Shown one piece after another: positions 6,605-14,696 of a stretch of 33,582 nucleotides of DNA. Source of the DNA: JBJEFI01 sp051873875. Its GTDB lineage: Bacteria; Bacillota; Bacilli; Bacillales; Bacillaceae_G. Position numbers and translations under genes: made by a program. Each line of letters begins with the position of its first letter. The stretch's first letter is position 1. Location of the stretch: assembly GCA_051873875.1 (NCBI GenBank), contig JBJEFI010000120.1, forward strand, positions 1-33,582. The letters run 5' to 3'. The notes beneath the pieces are model-generated. The model was given only the letters and a program-made list of their open reading frames with translations, did no database searches and was not told the origin of the DNA.

Positions 6605-8040
6605 AAGCAGTTCAATTGAAAAAAGAATTTTATATTGGTGGCAAATGGCAGCAAGGAGAAGAATATAGTGATTTATATGCACCATTTAGTGGGGAAAAAT
6701 TAGCGGAAATTCCACAAGCGTCAATGGGTGATGTAAATGAAGCTATCGAATGTGCTCATGAGGCCTTTTTCGTAACATCGAAAATGCCAGCACATGAACG
6801 AGCTCGTCTTCTTCATAAATTGGCTGACTTATTTGAAGAAAGACGAGAAGAACTAGCAACAATTTTGGCATTAGAAGCTGGAAAACCAATGAAGGCTGCA
6901 CTTGGTGAAATTAGTCGGACAAGTGCCACCTATCGATTTGCGGCTGAAGAGGCGAAACGAATTTATGGAGAAACATTGCCATTGGATGCGGCGCCAGGTG
7001 GGGAAGGGCGATTGGCCTATACACTTCGGAAACCAATTGGTGTCATTGGCGCAATTACACCTTTTAATTTCCCGTCTAATTTAGTGGCACATAAAGTAGG
7101 ACCAGCCTTTGCCGCTGGAAATACGATTGTGTTAAAGCCAGCTAGTCAAACTCCATTATCAGCCTATGCCTTAGCATCTTTATGGGAAGAGGCAGGTTTT
7201 CCAAAAGGTTCGTTAAATGTAGTGACAGGAAAAGGTTCAATCGTCGGAGAGGCGTTAGTCAAAGATGAGCGAATTGCTGGATTAACATTTACTGGAAGTC
7301 CCCGAGTTGGTATTGGTATGAAAAACAAAGCTGGTTTGAAAAAAGTAACGTTAGAATTAGGCTCTAATGCAGCGGCCATTATTGATAAACATGCAGACTT
7401 AACGGATGAAGTCATTGATCGTTGTGTATGGGGGGCCTTTGTTTATAACGGTCAAGTATGTATTTCCCTGCAACGTATATACGTTCATGAATCCTTATAT
7501 GAAAACTTCTTAAGTCGCTTTGTACAAGTTGTTGCTAAGTTGAAAGTTGGTGATCCACTAGATCATACGACAGATATTACCGCATTGATTGCACCATCAG
7601 AAGTGAAGCGAATGGATGAATGGGTACAAGAGGCAGTTTCCCTTGGTGCCAATGTGGAATGTGGTGGTTATAAAGTAAATGATCGCATTTATGCGCCAAC
7701 TGTGCTAACAAACGTCAAACACCATGCGAATGTTTCCTGCCAAGAAGTATTTGGTCCAATTGTATTAGTAACACCATATCAAGAATTAGATGATGCTATT
7801 TCTTATGTCAATGATTCCAAATATGGCTTACAAGCAAGCATTTTTACGAAAAACATTGATGTAGCTATGAAAACTGCGGAAGCGTTAGAGGTTGGTGGTG
7901 TCATGATTAATGAAGTGCCAACATTCCGTGTGGATCACATGCCATATGGTGGCGTGAAGCAAAGCGGCTTTGGACGTGAAGGAATTAAATATGCCATCCA
8001 AGAAATGACAGAATTGAAGTTAGTTTCAATTAAATTATAA
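6601..8040 (+). CDS. NAD(P)-dependent aldehyde dehydrogenase (succinate-semialdehyde type)
   Basis: A 479-residue aldehyde dehydrogenase. ITPFNFPSN and LTFTGSPRVG form the cofactor site, the general base is Glu252 in VTLELGSN, and the nucleophile is Cys287 in GQVCIS, the usual ~35-residue spacing. It resembles the lactaldehyde/phosphonoacetaldehyde/succinate-semialdehyde branch (LGSNAAAII) rather than classical GabD. Its position, overlapping the gabT stop as ATGA, argues for oxidation of the semialdehyde made by that enzyme to succinate. The exact substrate cannot be read from sequence. Confidence 0.75.
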   Translation: MKAVQLKKEFYIGGKWQQGEEYSDLYAPFSGEKLAEIPQASMGDVNEAIECAHEAFFVTSKMPAHERARLLHKLADLFEERREELATILALEAGKPMKAALGEISRTSATYRFAAEEAKRIYGETLPLDAAPGGEGRLAYTLRKPIGVIGAITPFNFPSNLVAHKVGPAFAAGNTIVLKPASQTPLSAYALASLWEEAGFPKGSLNVVTGKGSIVGEALVKDERIAGLTFTGSPRVGIGMKNKAGLKKVTLELGSNAAAIIDKHADLTDEVIDRCVWGAFVYNGQVCISLQRIYVHESLYENFLSRFVQVVAKLKVGDPLDHTTDITALIAPSEVKRMDEWVQEAVSLGANVECGGYKVNDRIYAPTVLTNVKHHANVSCQEVFGPIVLVTPYQELDDAISYVNDSKYGLQASIFTKNIDVAMKTAEALEVGGVMINEVPTFRVDHMPYGGVKQSGFGREGIKYAIQEMTELKLVSIKL

Positions 8041-8053
8041 GGGGGCAATTTGA

Positions 8054-9544
8054 GTGAACGTAACATCGACACAAACATGGAAAATGTATATTGGTGGACA
8101 ATGGGTAGAGAGTGAAAGTGGTGAAACTCGTCAAATCTTAAATCCAGCAACGAATGAAGTAATCGCCGTCGTACCAGAAGGTAGTATTCAAGATGTTCGA
8201 GCAGCAGTTGAGGTGGCTAGAGAGGCATTTGATCATAGTGGATGGGCACAAACACCTGCAAATGAGCGTGCTCGTTTATTGAATTTGTTGGCAGATAAGT
8301 TAGAGGAACATGGCGAAGCCTTTGCCAAATTAGAAACAGAAAACAATGGAAAGCCGCTACGTGAAAGTGAATTTGATGTAAGTGATGCGGCAAATTGTTT
8401 CCGTTATTATGCTGGATTAGTGAACAAGCCATTGGGACAAACATATACCGTATCCGATCCAATGCAAACGATGGTCGTTCGTGAACCAATCGGTGTTTGT
8501 GGTCAAATTGTACCTTGGAATTATCCGTTGTTAATGGGTGCTTGGAAATTGGCGCCATGCTTAGCAGCAGGGAATACAACGGTATTTAAGCCGGCTGAAA
8601 CAACGCCATTAACGGCAATTAAATTGTTTGAATTAATTGATGAGGTTGGATTCCCAAAAGGGGTGGCGAATTTAGTATTAGGCGCAGGAAATACAGTAGG
8701 ACAAGAAATTGCCGAGAATCATCAGATTGATAAAGTAGCTTTTACTGGTGGCACAGTAACGGGACGAAAAGTAATGCGAGCAGCTTCTGGCAACTTAAAA
8801 AATATTTCCTTAGAGCTAGGTGGCAAAAACCCACACATTATTTTTGACGATGCTAATTTTGAGGCAGCGGTGGAAAATGCATTGTATGGCGCATTCGCTA
8901 ACCAAGGTCAAGTATGTTCAGCAGGTTCACGATTATATGTACAATCAGGTATTTATGATCAATTCGTAGAGGCACTTATTGCACGTGGTCGAAAAATTCG
9001 TGTTGGAAATGGCTTAGATGAAACAGTGGAAATGGGACCAGTTGTATCAAAGGCACAGATGGAAAAAGTCATGCATTATATTCAAATTGGCAAGCAAGAA
9101 GGTGCTCGCCTTGTACTAGGTGGTTACGCATTAGATGGGGAAGTATTTGAATATGGTAACTTTATTGCACCAACAATTTTTGTTGATTGTAATGATGACA
9201 TGCGGATTGTGAAGGAAGAAATTTTCGGGCCAGTGTTAACTGTTTGTAAGTTTGATACAGAGGAAGAGGTCATTAAACGTGCCAATGATACAGAGTATGG
9301 CTTGGCTGGTGGTGTGTTCACAAACGATGGTGCCAAAGCATTACGTGTCATTCGTGGCTTACGTTGTGGAATCACATGGATTAATTGCTATCACCCAACA
9401 TATAACGAAGCGCCTTGGGGTGGTTATAAACAAAGTGGAATTGGTCGTGAATTAGGTACATTTGGCTTAGATGCCTACCAAGAAATAAAACAAATTAATA
9501 TTAATTTAGAAGTTGGAGAGCTTGGCTGGTTTAACAACGATTAA
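8054..9544 (+). CDS. Aldehyde dehydrogenase, betaine/aminobutyraldehyde type
   Basis: A 496-residue aldehyde dehydrogenase of the BetB/GbsA/PuuC branch: IVPWNYPLLMGAWKLAPCLAAGNT, VAFTGGTVTGRKV, ISLELGGKNP with the base Glu, and GQVCSAGSR with nucleophile Cys288, ending in PWGGYKQSGIGRELG. It probably oxidises 4-aminobutyraldehyde (from putrescine) to GABA, which the first gene then uses; betaine aldehyde is an alternative, but no choline dehydrogenase or betaine uptake gene is nearby. The start is GTG at 8054, 7-8 bases after AAGGGGGC. It lies 13 bases after the previous stop in one operon and is followed by a terminator. Confidence 0.75.
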   Translation: MNVTSTQTWKMYIGGQWVESESGETRQILNPATNEVIAVVPEGSIQDVRAAVEVAREAFDHSGWAQTPANERARLLNLLADKLEEHGEAFAKLETENNGKPLRESEFDVSDAANCFRYYAGLVNKPLGQTYTVSDPMQTMVVREPIGVCGQIVPWNYPLLMGAWKLAPCLAAGNTTVFKPAETTPLTAIKLFELIDEVGFPKGVANLVLGAGNTVGQEIAENHQIDKVAFTGGTVTGRKVMRAASGNLKNISLELGGKNPHIIFDDANFEAAVENALYGAFANQGQVCSAGSRLYVQSGIYDQFVEALIARGRKIRVGNGLDETVEMGPVVSKAQMEKVMHYIQIGKQEGARLVLGGYALDGEVFEYGNFIAPTIFVDCNDDMRIVKEEIFGPVLTVCKFDTEEEVIKRANDTEYGLAGGVFTNDGAKALRVIRGLRCGITWINCYHPTYNEAPWGGYKQSGIGRELGTFGLDAYQEIKQININLEVGELGWFNND

Positions 9545-9552
9545 TCTTTCGG

Positions 9553-9581
9553 AAAAGTGCGAATCTCAAATTCGCTTTTTC
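9553..9581 (+). terminator. Terminator of the gabT-aldehyde dehydrogenase operon
   Basis: GCGAAT at 9559-9564 pairs with ATTCGC at 9570-9575, extended by AAAAG/CTTTT, with a T run. It starts about ten bases after the stop. Confidence 0.7.
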
Positions 9582-9615
9582 ATATATTGCTTTATCAAAT
9601 ATTAGGAGGGGTATA

Positions 9616-9798
9616 GTGAGTTGGAAGAAAAAGGGTTTATTGATGACAAGTATCTTAGCGTTATCGTTCAGTTTGATAGCCTGTGGTAATTCAGAGAAAG
9701 CAGGGAATTCTGGTGGCGATTCAGGAAAAGGAAAAACATTAAGTTTGTTGACGTGGGAAGGCTATGCAGACCCATCCTTTACGAAGGCTGTTTTCTAA
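9616..9798 (+). pseudogene. Truncated PotD-like polyamine-binding lipoprotein
   Basis: It encodes 60 residues: a complete lipoprotein signal with lipobox LIAC (Cys23), a Gly/Ser linker, and then KTLSLLTWEGYADPSFTKAVF before a TAA. L-TWEGYxDPxF is the opening of mature PotD-type binding proteins, normally followed by about 300 more residues. AGGAGGGG lies at a good distance before the GTG start, so it may still be expressed as a short lipopeptide. No further PotD-like sequence is visible in the next 140 bases in any frame. An intact potD lies 3.8 kb downstream. This looks like a deletion remnant of a second binding-protein gene. Confidence 0.75.
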
Positions 9799-9909
9799 AA
9801 GATTATTGCATTTTATAATACAAATTATTCCATATTTAAAGATATAGGCACTTTTACGATGAAGCATAGGATAATTTTTCGTATAAAATGAATCTTTCAT
9901 AAAATACTA

Positions 9910-9933
9910 CTACTAAATAAATTAGTAGGTGAT
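9910..9933 (+). promoter_or_regulatory. Stem-loop over the ribosome-binding site
   Basis: CTACTAA at 9910-9916 pairs perfectly with TTAGTAG at 9922-9928. The right arm runs into the TAGGTGAT ribosome-binding site of the next gene, so the hairpin could limit its translation. Weak (A/T-rich) and unproven. Confidence 0.3.
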
Positions 9934-9937
9934 TTGT

Positions 9938-10150
9938 ATGAAAGGCTCATTCCTTTTGCTTGTCGTATCTATCGTCTTTTTTTGCATCGTAGGAGGTTGT
10001 ATTTATCTTTTTAAAATAGGAGGAAATCAAGCGTATAAAATTATTGGTACAGTAGGGGAAGGAAATGCATTTCTTTATGTTGTAATTGTTGTATTAGCCC
10101 TTATTTCTTCGATAGGATTATATATTATTTTAGGGGAAAAGCCTGATTGA
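9938..10150 (+). CDS. Small two-span membrane protein, unknown
   Basis: A 70-residue protein with two hydrophobic helices at about residues 4-26 and 44-65, joined by a short polar loop (KIGGNQAYKIIGTVGEGN). The start is ATG at 9938, 6 bases after TAGGTGAT. It lies between the PotD remnant and the potA leader and is closed by its own terminator. I do not recognise a family. It may be a small inner-membrane accessory protein unrelated to polyamines. Confidence 0.6.
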   Translation: MKGSFLLLVVSIVFFCIVGGCIYLFKIGGNQAYKIIGTVGEGNAFLYVVIVVLALISSIGLYIILGEKPD

Positions 10151-10265
10151 AAAAGGCATATTTTCTGCATTAAAAAAAAGTAAAATAAATTCATTATATT
10201 ATTATGATGAAATTACTTTAATTTTATGTCGTTTTTTGTTAGAATAAAACTACTTTATAAGCATA

Positions 10266-10301
10266 GGCCTCCTTGTGTAGAAACCTGCAGGAGGTTTTTT
10301 T
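10266..10301 (+). terminator. Terminator with two competing stems
   Basis: CCTCCT at 10268-10273 can pair with AGGAGG at 10289-10294 before a run of seven T. AAACCT at 10281-10286 can instead pair with AGGTTT at 10292-10297. Either gives a terminator-like hairpin, about 115 bases after the small membrane-protein stop. Confidence 0.6.
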
Positions 10302-10302
10302 C

Positions 10303-10684
10303 GTGATTAAATGCAATAAAAAATGACACACTAATATGTAAGAGGTAGAGTTTGTACATAGGATTATTATTTTTTGATGACATTTTATTTTTTTGCGTTG
10401 AATCCGCGGGAACGTTGCTATATGATAAAGTTGTTTTGATTGTTGTTTACTGGCAAACCTTCTCCATAATTCTCACAGAAAGAGTAGTGCATAAAGAATA
10501 TATAAGGCATAAAAAGGTAGCATATAAGGCGGTTTTCGCAAGGGTTGTTGCTAAGAGAATCGAGGAATAAACGTTGCTTTTGCTATTGTGGATATGAGCA
10601 ATAGATGGAAGTGGAAAGCAGTCATGCCATACGCATCCGACAGGCTTTAAGCAAAAGTAACAAACTTTCCGAAAGGAGCTTTGT
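10303..10684 (+). promoter_or_regulatory. Long non-coding leader upstream of potABC
   Basis: About 380 bases with no gene I can support. A possible sigma-A promoter is TTGTTT near 10443 with CATAAT 16 bases downstream, which would give a leader of over 200 bases. Near the 3' end, CTTTCC/GGAAAG-type and AAAGC/GCTTT pairings around 10615-10680 could enclose the ribosome-binding site of the 28-codon ORF. I compared it mentally with known riboswitch consensus sequences and found no match. Confidence 0.35.
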
Positions 10685-10771
10685 ATGAAATGCGGATCTA
10701 CTGAACTCGATGGAGAATATTCGAAGGAAGCCAACAAAAAAATACGTGTGATGAGGAAGAAGGGAACATGA
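10685..10771 (+). CDS. 28-residue peptide translationally coupled to potA
   Basis: ATG at 10685 follows AAAGGAG with a 6-7-base gap, stronger than the potA site. It encodes MKCGSTELDGEYSKEANKKI and ends RVMRKKGT; the stop TGA overlaps the potA start as ATGA. The CGSTELDGEY stretch resembles the loop of zinc-ribbon proteins, and the codon before the ATG is also Cys, so it may be the tail of a decayed gene. Either way, the geometry suggests that ribosomes finishing this ORF restart on potA. No function can be assigned. Confidence 0.5.
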   Translation: MKCGSTELDGEYSKEANKKIRVMRKKGT

Positions 10772-11742
10772 AGACTATTATTTGTATCGACTCAGTAGAA
10801 AAATTTTATGGTAATCAACAAGTAATGTCTCCATTGTCGTTAGATATTCGTGAAGGAGAATTCTTAACGATTTTGGGTCCAAGTGGTTGCGGTAAAACAA
10901 CATTGCTTCGAATGATTGCTGGTTTTGAAACCCCAAGTAAAGGAGATATAACCCTTGAAGGGAAATCTCTAGTAGATTTACCACCATATAAACGTGATAT
11001 GAACATGGTATTCCAGCAATACGCATTGTTTCCACATATGACGGTGGAGAAAAACATTTGTTTTGGTTTAAAAATGAAAGGGATTAACGACAAAGAACAA
11101 AAAGAACGTGCGTTAAAAGCAATGGAATTAACGCAGTTAACAGAGTTCAAAAATCGTAAACCTCAGCAATTATCAGGTGGGCAACAACAACGTGTTGCCA
11201 TTGCTCGTGCAATTGTAAATAATCCAAAGGTATTATTACTAGACGAGCCGTTAGGGGCACTTGACTTTAAATTACGTAAAGATTTACAACGTGAATTGAA
11301 AAATTTACAAAAAAGCTTAGGGATTACATTTGTTTATGTAACACATGACCAAGAGGAAGCGATGAGCATGAGTGATCGCATTGCTGTTATGAACAAAGGA
11401 AATCTTGAGCAATTAGGTACACCGCAAGAAATTTACAACAAACCAGCTAGTCTATTTGTTGCAACATTTATCGGTGAAAATAATATTTTTGGTTTAGATC
11501 ATGCATCTGTTGCTGTTCGTCCTGAAAAAATTCAACTACATAGTGAATCAGCAAATGTAGAAGGACGTTTAGGTACTATCGAAGATATTGAGTTCCAAGG
11601 AAACTTAAATAAAGTATTTATTAAAGACAATGAATCAGGTATGGCTATCATTGCATATCGCCCGGTTGTAGAAACCAACTTTAAGGTGGGTGAAAATGTC
11701 ATTGTCACTTGGAACAAGGAAGATGAGGTGAAGTTAGATTGA
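10768..11742 (+). CDS. potA: Spermidine/putrescine ABC transporter ATPase PotA
   Basis: A 324-residue ABC ATPase. Walker A is GPSGCGKT at residues 37-44, followed by the Q-loop (VFQQYALFPHMTV), signature LSGGQQQRVAIARAI, Walker B VLLLDEPLGALD and H-loop VTHDQEEAM. A short C-terminal TOBE-like part (VAVRPEKIQL at about residue 248 onward) follows. PotA energises polyamine uptake with PotBC. It is some 40 residues shorter than typical PotA, mostly in the regulatory C-terminal domain. There is no strong ribosome-binding site of its own beyond GAAGAAGGGA; it overlaps the 28-codon ORF by four bases and potB by four bases (TTGA). Confidence 0.9.
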   Translation: MKTIICIDSVEKFYGNQQVMSPLSLDIREGEFLTILGPSGCGKTTLLRMIAGFETPSKGDITLEGKSLVDLPPYKRDMNMVFQQYALFPHMTVEKNICFGLKMKGINDKEQKERALKAMELTQLTEFKNRKPQQLSGGQQQRVAIARAIVNNPKVLLLDEPLGALDFKLRKDLQRELKNLQKSLGITFVYVTHDQEEAMSMSDRIAVMNKGNLEQLGTPQEIYNKPASLFVATFIGENNIFGLDHASVAVRPEKIQLHSESANVEGRLGTIEDIEFQGNLNKVFIKDNESGMAIIAYRPVVETNFKVGENVIVTWNKEDEVKLD

Positions 11743-12590
11743 AAAATAAAGGGAAATTACTAGCTTTACCAGCAGTCGCTTGGCTGTTCATCTTTTTTCT
11801 TGTTCCGATTATACTCGTTTTAACATATGCCTTTTACCAAACAGGAACATATGGTGAACTTGTAAAAGAATTTACGTTAGAAAATGTGAAACGTGCATTT
11901 GAACCGTTATATTTAGAAATCCTATGGGAGACAGTAGTTGTCGCATTCTGGACAACGCTATTTGCTCTTTTAATTGGATATCCATATGCTTATGCAACAA
12001 CGTTTGTAAGCGACAAATGGAAAAAAATCCTTTTATTATTAGTGACGATTCCATTTTGGATTAACTTCTTAGTACGTTCGTACGCATGGATTGTTATTTT
12101 ACGTTCGCAAGGGTTAGTGAACACCTTCTTAATGAACATGGGTATCATTGATCAACCGTTAAATCTTTTATACAACAAACCAGCCGTTATTTTAGGGATG
12201 GTATATGCATTATTACCATTTATGGTAATGCCAATTTTCTCTGCAGTTGAGCAATTGGACAAACGTAAAATCGAAGCAGCATATGACTTAGGGGCAACGC
12301 CATGGCGTACATTTATTCATGTTACATTGCCAATGACACTTCAAGGTGTAGTGTCTGGTTGTATTCTTGTTTTCGTTTCGTCAATTGGAATGTTTGTTGT
12401 TTCAGATATTATGGGTGGCTCAAAAGTAGCCTTAATCGGAAACGTTATTCAAACACAATTCCTAGGGGCGCGTAACTGGCCATTTGGTGCAGCTTTATCA
12501 TTAATTATTGTGTTATTTGCTGTTTTACTCATTTTCTTATATTACCGTGTCACAAAGGTAAGTAAGAAAAATGGAGGTGAGCAAGCATAA
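11739..12590 (+). CDS. potB: Spermidine/putrescine ABC permease PotB
   Basis: A 283-residue inner-membrane permease with six predicted helices. The EAA loop that docks on PotA is visible as KIEAAYDLGATPWRTFIHVTLPMTLQGV. The start is TTG at 11739, overlapping the potA stop, with GATGAGGTGAAG just before it. It forms the channel with PotC. It overlaps potC by one base (TAATG), giving a tightly packed operon. Confidence 0.9.
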   Translation: MKNKGKLLALPAVAWLFIFFLVPIILVLTYAFYQTGTYGELVKEFTLENVKRAFEPLYLEILWETVVVAFWTTLFALLIGYPYAYATTFVSDKWKKILLLLVTIPFWINFLVRSYAWIVILRSQGLVNTFLMNMGIIDQPLNLLYNKPAVILGMVYALLPFMVMPIFSAVEQLDKRKIEAAYDLGATPWRTFIHVTLPMTLQGVVSGCILVFVSSIGMFVVSDIMGGSKVALIGNVIQTQFLGARNWPFGAALSLIIVLFAVLLIFLYYRVTKVSKKNGGEQA

Positions 12591-13390
12591 TGAAACAAAA
12601 AAAAGGATTATTTATTACATTTATCTGCTTTGTGTTAGCATTTCTATATATTCCAATCATGGTGCTAGTTACTTATTCATTTAATGAATCAAAAATTAAT
12701 GCAACATGGACTGGATTTACGTTAAAATGGTATGGGGAACTATTACAGAACCCACGTGTAATTGAAGCCGCAATTAATAGTTTAGTGATTGCGATTATTA
12801 CAACGATTGTAGCGACTGTATTAGGAACACTGTTCGCATTAGCAATGCATCGTTACGCATATCGTTTTAAAAGTCTGTTTGATGGAATTGTTTATTTGCC
12901 AATCTTAGTTCCAGAAATTTTAATGGGATTATCCATGCTTATTTTATTTACGCAAGCAGGGATGCAATTAGGAAAGATGACTATTATGATTGCCCACATT
13001 ACCTTTAGTATTTCGTTTGTTGTCATTGTCGTAGCAGCTCGATTAGCTGGTATGGGCAAGGATTTAGAAGAAGCGGCAAACGATTTAGGGGCGACACCAT
13101 GGCAGACATTTCGTTATGTAACATTTCCAAGCATCGCACCAGGTGTGGTTGCAGCGGCATTGTTAACATTCACCCTATCTATTGATGATTTTATTATTAG
13201 TTTCTTCGTTTCAGGTCCGAATTCAACTACATTACCGTTATACATTTATGGCCTTGTGAAGAAAGGAATTTCACCTGAAATTAACGCATTATCGACAATT
13301 CTAATTGTAGTAATTGTTGGACTAATGGTTATTTCAGAGTTACTAGCTACAAAAGGTGGTAACAAAGGAAAGTCAAAGATGCCATTTTAA
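12590..13390 (+). CDS. potC: Spermidine/putrescine ABC permease PotC
   Basis: A 266-residue permease with six predicted membrane helices and an EAA loop, LEEAANDLGATPWQTFRYVTFPSIAPGV. Near-identical EAA wording with PotB (DLGATPW-TF) is normal for this pair. TGGAGGTGAGC precedes the ATG. The strongly basic end (ATKGGNKGKSKMPF) is cytoplasmic. It is the last gene before a 186-base gap that separates potD. Confidence 0.9.
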   Translation: MKQKKGLFITFICFVLAFLYIPIMVLVTYSFNESKINATWTGFTLKWYGELLQNPRVIEAAINSLVIAIITTIVATVLGTLFALAMHRYAYRFKSLFDGIVYLPILVPEILMGLSMLILFTQAGMQLGKMTIMIAHITFSISFVVIVVAARLAGMGKDLEEAANDLGATPWQTFRYVTFPSIAPGVVAAALLTFTLSIDDFIISFFVSGPNSTTLPLYIYGLVKKGISPEINALSTILIVVIVGLMVISELLATKGGNKGKSKMPF

Positions 13391-13407
13391 TAATGGCTAC
13401 TAATAAA

Positions 13408-13451
13408 ATGGACGTCCGTTAGTGAGTGCTTTCTCCTTAACGAACGTCCAT
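13408..13451 (+). other. Hairpin between potC and potD
   Basis: ATGGACGTCCGTTA at 13408-13421 pairs with TAACGAACGTCCAT at 13438-13451 (13 of 14 positions). There is no T run after it, so it is more likely an mRNA-protecting or attenuating hairpin than a full terminator. It would let potD and potABC messages differ in level. Confidence 0.6.
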
Positions 13452-13464
13452 GTATTAGTTTCTA

Positions 13465-13494
13465 TTGACGCATATCTTTCATTGAAGCTATGAA
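13465..13494 (+). promoter_or_regulatory. Possible sigma-A promoter for potD
   Basis: TTGACG at 13465-13470, an 18-base spacer and TATGAA at 13489-13494. The -35 matches five of six consensus positions, the -10 only four. It lies between the intergenic hairpin and potD. Confidence 0.4.
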
Positions 13495-13576
13495 GAAAAA
13501 GGTGTAGCGTTAATTTTAATGGGATAAATGAAACAGACTAACAAAGAATCTATTGATAAGACTGGAGGAAAAAATA

Positions 13577-14632
13577 TTGAAAAATTGGGTTAAAGGGATT
13601 GTAACTCTTACGATGGCTACAGGTGTAGCATTTGGCTTAGCTGGTTGCGGTGGCGATGAGAAAGAAGTATTAAACATATATACATGGGCTGATAATTTTG
13701 ATCAAGACCTTATTGATCAGTTTGCAAAAGAAAACAATGTAAAAGTTAACATGGACGTATATGCAAGTAATGAAGAAATGCTTGCAAAAATCCAAGCTGG
13801 TGGAGCACAGTACGATATTATCCAACCTTCTGATTACATGGTAAAAACAATGGTAGAACTTGATTTATTAGAAGAAATTAATAAAGAGAACGTACCTAAC
13901 TTTAAAAATTTATATGATAAGTTTGAAAATCCAGAGTTTGATCCAGAAAGTAAGCATGCAATTGTTTATACAACAGGGGTTACGGGTATTGCATATAACA
14001 AAAAATATGTAAAAGAAACACCAGATAGCTGGGCAGATTTATGGGACCCTGCTTACAAAGGACGCGTTGTATTATTAGATGATTCTCGTGAAGTATTAGG
14101 AATGGGCTTAATCAAAAACAAATTCTCTAACAGTACAACAGATGTAAAACAAATTGAGAAAGCGTATAACGATTTAAAAGCGTTATTACCAAACTTACTT
14201 GCTTTTGATACAAACAACATTAAACAAAAATTCATCGGTGAAGAAGCATACATCGGAACAGTATGGTCTGGCGATACAGCCTTCATCTATGCTGAGAATA
14301 AAGATGTAGATTATGTTGTACCAAAAGAAGGTGCAACAATTTGGGCAGATACATTAGCTATTCCAAAAGGTGCAAAACATAAAGAATTAGCAGAGAAATT
14401 CATCAACTTCGTGTTAGATTCAAAAGTTGCAGCACAAAACTATGAAGCAATTGGCTACATGAATCCAAATGAAGCATCTGTTGAATTCCAAAGCGAAGAA
14501 TTTAAAGCAAACAAATTCTTAAACTTACCAGAAGCAGATTTAAATCGTACACAATGGTTAACTGAAGTAGGAAAAACATTAAAAGTATACGATGAGTATT
14601 GGACAAAATTAAAAACTGGTAAATCAGAATAA
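13577..14632 (+). CDS. potD: Spermidine/putrescine-binding lipoprotein PotD
   Basis: A 351-residue binding protein with a lipoprotein signal (lipobox LAGC, Cys24). The mature part opens LNIYTWADNFDQDLIDQFAKENNVKVNMDVYASNEEMLAKIQAGGAQYDIIQPSDYMV, the typical PotD start, with the acidic and aromatic residues expected for polyamine binding (W, Y and D in YTWAD and PSDYM; WSGDTAFIY later). The start is TTG at 13577, chosen because CTGGAGG sits 8 bases before it; an upstream TTG at 13553 would place that site inside the gene. It delivers polyamine to PotBC at the membrane. A strong terminator follows. Confidence 0.9.
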   Translation: MKNWVKGIVTLTMATGVAFGLAGCGGDEKEVLNIYTWADNFDQDLIDQFAKENNVKVNMDVYASNEEMLAKIQAGGAQYDIIQPSDYMVKTMVELDLLEEINKENVPNFKNLYDKFENPEFDPESKHAIVYTTGVTGIAYNKKYVKETPDSWADLWDPAYKGRVVLLDDSREVLGMGLIKNKFSNSTTDVKQIEKAYNDLKALLPNLLAFDTNNIKQKFIGEEAYIGTVWSGDTAFIYAENKDVDYVVPKEGATIWADTLAIPKGAKHKELAEKFINFVLDSKVAAQNYEAIGYMNPNEASVEFQSEEFKANKFLNLPEADLNRTQWLTEVGKTLKVYDEYWTKLKTGKSE

Positions 14633-14636
14633 AAAT

Positions 14637-14674
14637 AAAAGCCATTGAACAATTTCGTTTCAATGGCTTTTTTG
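14637..14674 (+). terminator. Terminator of the pot operon
   Basis: A perfect 13-bp stem (AAAAGCCATTGAA at 14637-14649 with TTCAATGGCTTTT at 14659-14671) followed by T, right after the potD stop. Confidence 0.9.
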
Positions 14675-14696
14675 TTGTGTCATCTTTAGATGAACA

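Noticed and set aside
10352..10570. Plus-strand 72-codon ORF in the potA leader
   Set aside because: TTG start without a convincing site, unusual composition and no family pattern; treated as leader.
10447..10737. Minus-strand 96-codon ORF with several Cys and His
   Set aside because: It lies antisense to the potA leader with no ribosome-binding site; the cysteines are not in a clean zinc-finger order.
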